Source: Leucobacter rhizosphaerae
GTDB taxonomy: Bacteria; Actinomycetota; Actinomycetes; Actinomycetales; Microbacteriaceae
Direction of reading: 5' to 3'
DNA: 64,000 nucleotides
Assembly: GCF_022919175.1 (NCBI RefSeq)
Contig: NZ_CP095043.1
Location: forward strand, 1,364,001 to 1,428,000
A model generated the notes under the pieces. The model ran no database searches and was not told the origin of the DNA. It saw only the letters and a program-made list of their open reading frames with translations. Within the stretch, counting starts at the first letter, position 1, and each line of letters starts with the position of its first letter. Positions 58,890 through 64,000 of this stretch are shown in pieces. The translations under genes and the position numbers were made by a program.

Positions 58890-59729
58890 ATGACCCCGCA
58901 CGGTGACCCCGAGTCCACCGAACGCTCGTTCCCGGAGCCCGACAGCCTCTCCCTGCCGCTCCTCGAGGACGCGCTCGACCACCCGCACGGGCGCGCCGCC
59001 GAAGGAACGGCCGGCACGGCGGGCACGGGCACGGGCACGGTCGGCGGCGGCGTCTCAGGCGGCGCCGCCGACGCGGCCCCGGCCGTCGATCCCAAACCCC
59101 GGTGGCGCGGCTGGATCCACGCGGGCACCTTCCCGCTCGCGACCGCTGCCGGGATCGTGCTCATCGCGCTGGGCGACGGGCCGGTCGCGAAGTGGGCCGC
59201 GGTCGTCTACACCCTCTCGAGCATGCTGCTCTTCGGCGTCTCAGCGCTCTACCACCGTTTCAACTGGCGCCCGCAGGTCAAGCAGGTGTTCCGACGGCTC
59301 GACCACGCCAACATCTTCCTGCTGATCGCGGGCACGTACACGCCGCTGGCTCTCCTCGCGCTGCCGCTCTCCGCCGGGATCCCGCTGCTCATCGTCGTGT
59401 GGGCGGGAGCGCTGCTCGGGATCGGGTTCCGGGTGTTCTGGATCGGGGCGCCGCGCTGGCTCTACGTGCCGCTGTACCTGCTGCTCGGGTGGGCCGCGGT
59501 CATGTACCTCGGCGAGATGTACCGCGCGAACCCCGCGACGATGGTGCTTGTGGTCGTGGGCGGGCTGCTCTACACGGTGGGCTCGGTGGTCTACGCGTTG
59601 AAGCGGCCGAACCCGGTGCCCGGCGTGTTCGGGTTCCACGAGATCTTCCACGCGCTCACGGTGCTCGCGTTCCTGTGCCACTGGACGGCGGCGCTGCTCG
59701 TCGCGCTGGATCCGGTCTACCTGCGGTAG
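58890..59729 (+). CDS. hemolysin III / PAQR-family membrane protein
   Basis: A 279-residue protein. About 70 polar residues rich in Gly, Ala and Thr come first, then seven hydrophobic segments. The PAQR motifs are visible: LSSMLLFGVSALYHRFNW near the first helices, RLDHANIFLLIAGTYTPLAL, and the C-terminal FHEIFHALTVLAFLCHWTAA. The conserved Ser, Asp and three His form the metal site of this family. Bacterial members are linked to membrane stress, and true hemolysin activity is unproven. ATG 58890 is chosen for the TACACT six bases upstream; an earlier frame start lacks support. Confidence 0.88.
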   Translation: MTPHGDPESTERSFPEPDSLSLPLLEDALDHPHGRAAEGTAGTAGTGTGTVGGGVSGGAADAAPAVDPKPRWRGWIHAGTFPLATAAGIVLIALGDGPVAKWAAVVYTLSSMLLFGVSALYHRFNWRPQVKQVFRRLDHANIFLLIAGTYTPLALLALPLSAGIPLLIVVWAGALLGIGFRVFWIGAPRWLYVPLYLLLGWAAVMYLGEMYRANPATMVLVVVGGLLYTVGSVVYALKRPNPVPGVFGFHEIFHALTVLAFLCHWTAALLVALDPVYLR

Positions 59730-59731
59730 AC

Positions 59732-59785
59732 CTCGGAGTGCTCAGGGTACTCGGGGTGCTCAGGATACTCGGGGTGCTCAGAGTG
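59732..59785. repeat. three tandem copies of an 18-bp unit
   Basis: Units beginning CTCGGRGTGCTCAG lie at 59732, 59750 and 59768, with few differences. They start three bases after the stop of the hemolysin III gene in the convergent gap. Confidence 0.75.
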
Positions 59786-59828
59786 CAGTTCCGCACGCAA
59801 GATCATCCATTCGCGTACCGTTCTGCAC
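59783..59828. repeat. imperfect inverted repeat sharing a core with the element at 11539
   Basis: GTGCAGTTCCGCACGC (59783-59798) faces GCGTACCGTTCTGCAC (59813-59828) in opposite orientation. The left core GTGCAGTTCCGCACGC differs at one base from GTGCAGTTGCGCACGC at 11541-11556. Both elements lie between convergent genes. Confidence 0.45.
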
Positions 59829-59874
59829 GCTGAGGCCCGCGCCGCGCACGCCCCATCCCATCTCTCGGGCAGGA

Positions 59875-61941
<2,067 letters not shown>

Positions 61942-61946
61942 GCGGC

Positions 61947-62210
61947 TCAGTTGCGCGGTTCGGGATCGGACCCCGGATCGCCCGCCGCACCGGTCGCATC
62001 GCCCTCGGAGAGTTCGCGCGCGATCTCCTCCTGCACCTCCGCGCGGTACGCGTTGCGGCGAAGGCGCGAGACGAGGTTGAAGCCCAGCACGATGATCGCG
62101 ACCGCGATCAGACCGGTGAAGACGAAGCCCTCCCAGCCCGGTGTGACCTGATTCGGGTCGAACTCCGCCTGCTCCTCGGCGAACCGACCCACAACACCCA
62201 ACAGATTCAC
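61947..62210 (-). CDS. small single-span membrane protein
   Basis: An 87-residue protein with a single membrane helix ([20 protein letters not shown]) followed by a basic and then acidic tail. The GTG start overlaps the mca stop by four bases. The arrangement mca, small membrane protein, with DUF4307 and greA nearby is conserved in actinobacteria; mycobacteria have a similar small membrane gene next to mca. Function unknown. Confidence 0.75.
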   Translation of the reverse strand: MNLLGVVGRFAEEQAEFDPNQVTPGWEGFVFTGLIAVAIIVLGFNLVSRLRRNAYRAEVQEEIARELSEGDATGAAGDPGSDPEPRN

Positions 62211-63079
62211 GCGGTTTCCTCCTCAGTGATGCCCTGGAACAGGTCGGCCTCGAACTCGCTCGTCGCCACCCGCGACGCCGCGAGCCGGTAGTCCTCGAAC
62301 GGCCACGCCTCGCGCTGCAGCTCGTTCGGCCAGAAGAAGAACGGGCTGTCGGGCGGCACCTGGCTCGCGTGCGCCCGCAGCGCCTCGTCGCGCTGGTCGA
62401 AGAACCGGCCGACGTCGATCTTCGCCGTGCCCCGGTACGCCCGCCGCGACATCCACTCGCGCATCTCGGCGAACTGCTCGATCAGCGGCGAGTTCGGCTC
62501 GTGGTCGAGCAGCCACTGGTAGACCGTGCCCACGCGCTCGGCGTTGAAGATCTCCTCGTAGTACATCTTCTTCATGGCCCACGGCTGCCCCGCATCGGGA
62601 TAGCTCTCGGCATCGCCCGAGCGCTCCCACGCGATGCGGCTGATCTCGTGGCAGCGGATGTGATCGGGGTGCGGGTAGCCGCCCTGCTCGTTGTAGGTGA
62701 TCATGACGTGCGGGCGGAACTCGCGGATGAGCCGCACGAGCGGCTCCGCGGAGACCTCGGCCGGGATCGCGGCGAAGGATCCCTCCGGCACCGGATCGCC
62801 CTCGTCGGGCAGCCCCGAGTCCTGGTAGCCCAGCCAGCGGTGCTCGAACCCGATGATGTCGCGGGCTCGGCTCATCTCATCGCGCCGCAGCCCGGCGAGA
62901 TCCCGCCGGCTCTTCGGATTCCGCGCGACCAGCTCGTTGAGCACGTCGCCGCGCTCGCCGCCGGTGCAGCTCACGATCATGACCTCCGCACCCCGGTCGA
63001 GGTAGTGGGCGTACGTCGCAGCACCCTTGCTGGACTCGTCGTCGGGGTGGGCATGCACCGCGATCAGCCTGAGCGTCAT
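62207..63079 (-). CDS. mca: mycothiol S-conjugate amidase
   Basis: A 290-residue zinc deacetylase (PIG-L/LmbE family) that cleaves mycothiol conjugates in detoxification. The zinc motif is [18 protein letters not shown], and the second His lies in [16 protein letters not shown]. The sequence and length fit Mca rather than MshB. Mycothiol is restricted to actinobacteria, so this gene supports the phylum. ATG 63079 follows AAAGGA by five bases; a longer frame is not supported. It is divergent from the DUF4307 gene. Confidence 0.93.
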   Translation of the reverse strand: MTLRLIAVHAHPDDESSKGAATYAHYLDRGAEVMIVSCTGGERGDVLNELVARNPKSRRDLAGLRRDEMSRARDIIGFEHRWLGYQDSGLPDEGDPVPEGSFAAIPAEVSAEPLVRLIREFRPHVMITYNEQGGYPHPDHIRCHEISRIAWERSGDAESYPDAGQPWAMKKMYYEEIFNAERVGTVYQWLLDHEPNSPLIEQFAEMREWMSRRAYRGTAKIDVGRFFDQRDEALRAHASQVPPDSPFFFWPNELQREAWPFEDYRLAASRVATSEFEADLFQGITEEETA

Positions 63080-63164
63080 CCGCGTCCTTTCACAAGTGCC
63101 TCCCGGAAGATCCCGATACGCTGGCACAGGCCACTAGTTTAGCCAGTTCACATCGGAGGTTCCC

Positions 63165-63620
63165 GTGTCGGAGGACACCCCCTCGGCATCGCCGGTCGCG
63201 GCGCCCGCGGACCGCGCGGCGGCCCCGCCGGCGCAGACCCTCGAGGATCGGTACCGCACCGGGAGCAAGCGCCGCTTCGACCGCACGTTCGCGTGGAGCG
63301 CCGTCGGAGTGCTCGTGCTGGCGGGCATCGGGTTCCTGGTGTTCAGCGGGTGGCAGACCACCAATCAGGTGTCGGCGCAGGACATCGGCTACACGAAGAC
63401 GGGCGAGCTCACCCTCGACATGAAGTTCGAGGTGACCGCCCCGGCGCAGACCCCGGTCGCGTGCGCCATCGAAGCGCTCAACACGTCGAAGGCGACCGTC
63501 GGCTGGACGATCGTCGAGCTGCCGGTGACCGACGAGCGCACGACCGTCGTGACGACCCCGCTGCACACGACCACCCCGGCGACCGCCGTCACGGCGAAGG
63601 AGTGCTGGATCCTGGAGTGA
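63165..63620 (+). CDS. DUF4307-type membrane protein
   Basis: A 151-residue protein with a polar N-terminus ([14 protein letters not shown]), one membrane helix ([17 protein letters not shown]) and an outer domain with two Cys ([17 protein letters not shown] and KECWILE). This is the pattern of the DUF4307 family, found beside mca and greA in actinobacteria. GTG 63165 has GGAGG six bases upstream. Function unknown. Confidence 0.85.
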   Translation: MSEDTPSASPVAAPADRAAAPPAQTLEDRYRTGSKRRFDRTFAWSAVGVLVLAGIGFLVFSGWQTTNQVSAQDIGYTKTGELTLDMKFEVTAPAQTPVACAIEALNTSKATVGWTIVELPVTDERTTVVTTPLHTTTPATAVTAKECWILE

Positions 63621-63777
63621 GCGGGTCGGGATCCGGCCCGGGCCCCGACATGCGCGCCCGAATGCGGGCGTCTCAGCGTGTCGCTGGTATCCTGAAACTC
63701 AGCGCCCTGACTTGGTTGGGGCGTTGCGCTTATCCCCCGCGCGACCCGTCGCGCACACGCCGAAACGAGGATCGACC

Positions 63778-64000
63778 ATGGCCGAGCCGACACAGACCTG
63801 GCTGACGCAGGACGCTTACGACCGCCTCAAGGGCGAGCTCGACGAGCTCACCGGGGCCGGACGCAAGGACATCGCCGCGCGCATCGAGGCCGCCCGCGAA
63901 GAGGGCGACCTCAAGGAGAACGGCGGCTATCACGCGGCCAAGGACGAGCAGGGCAAGATGGAGGCGCGCATCCGCGACCTGGAGTCGCTGCTCAAGCACG
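63778..64000 (+). CDS. greA: transcription elongation factor GreA (5' part, cut by window edge)
   Basis: The first 74 codons are visible. They contain [16 protein letters not shown] and [20 protein letters not shown], the coiled-coil hairpin whose acidic tip enters the RNA polymerase secondary channel to restart stalled complexes. The ATG at 63778 follows a GAGG site. The C-terminal FKBP-like domain lies beyond the window. Confidence 0.95.
   Translation, partial: MAEPTQTWLTQDAYDRLKGELDELTGAGRKDIAARIEAAREEGDLKENGGYHAAKDEQGKMEARIRDLESLLKH

Overview
The window is high-GC chromosomal DNA from an actinobacterium, most likely Microbacteriaceae and perhaps Leucobacter. The phylum is supported by Mca (mycothiol conjugate amidase) next to a DUF4307 gene and GreA, by the actinobacterial-type boxes in the rRNA leader and 16S-23S spacer, and by many genes that appear to be read from leaderless mRNAs. 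The genus is inference: I could not align the 16S gene.

Layout. Positions 1-208 hold the start of a gene for an Arg/Asn/Asp-rich protein. A complete rRNA operon lies on the minus strand (16S 4160-5686, 23S 585-3681, 5S 318-437), with a promoter near 5922-5950 and no tRNA in the spacer. Positions 6.3-15.4 kb hold two amine or nitrogen catabolic modules. The first is ureohydrolase, SnoaL-like protein, NCS1 permease and PLP decarboxylase, divergent from an XRE-cupin regulator. The second is an NCS1 permease and zinc alcohol dehydrogenase, divergent from a double-length Lrp regulator. Housekeeping genes tyrS, argH and argF follow (15.5-19.3 kb).

Positions 19.4-34.7 kb are the most unusual part. 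It is a putative catabolic regulon of four transcripts arranged around two divergent intergenic regions that share an AAATGTAAC-type motif. One transcript encodes a Liv-type ABC transporter, an RpiR regulator, a glutamine-synthetase-like enzyme and an M20 amidohydrolase. Divergent from it is an amidohydrolase that resembles the N-terminal half of FluG. The third encodes an MftD-like flavoprotein, a GMC oxidoreductase (MftG-like), a class III aminotransferase and the Liv binding protein. Divergent from that is an Orn/Lys/Arg-decarboxylase-family enzyme. MftD and MftG are known from mycofactocin loci, but no mftA, mftB or mftC is visible here. The substrate of the regulon is unknown.

Positions 34.8-40.2 kb carry two uncharacterised proteins, a HAD phosphatase, mqo, radA and tRNA-Ser(CGA). 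Positions 40.4-48.3 kb carry the full potassium-uptake operon kdpFABCDE, preceded by a 27-residue membrane peptide overlapping kdpF. After that come a small secreted protein, a methyltransferase, a family A DNA polymerase and a MOSC protein. Next is a group for S-adenosylmethionine by-products and nucleosides: MTA/SAH nucleosidase, luxS, nucleoside phosphorylase and an MtaD-type deaminase. The end holds an SDR, a cis-prenyltransferase, a hemolysin III protein, recQ, mca and the start of greA. I saw no CRISPR array, insertion sequence or phage gene.
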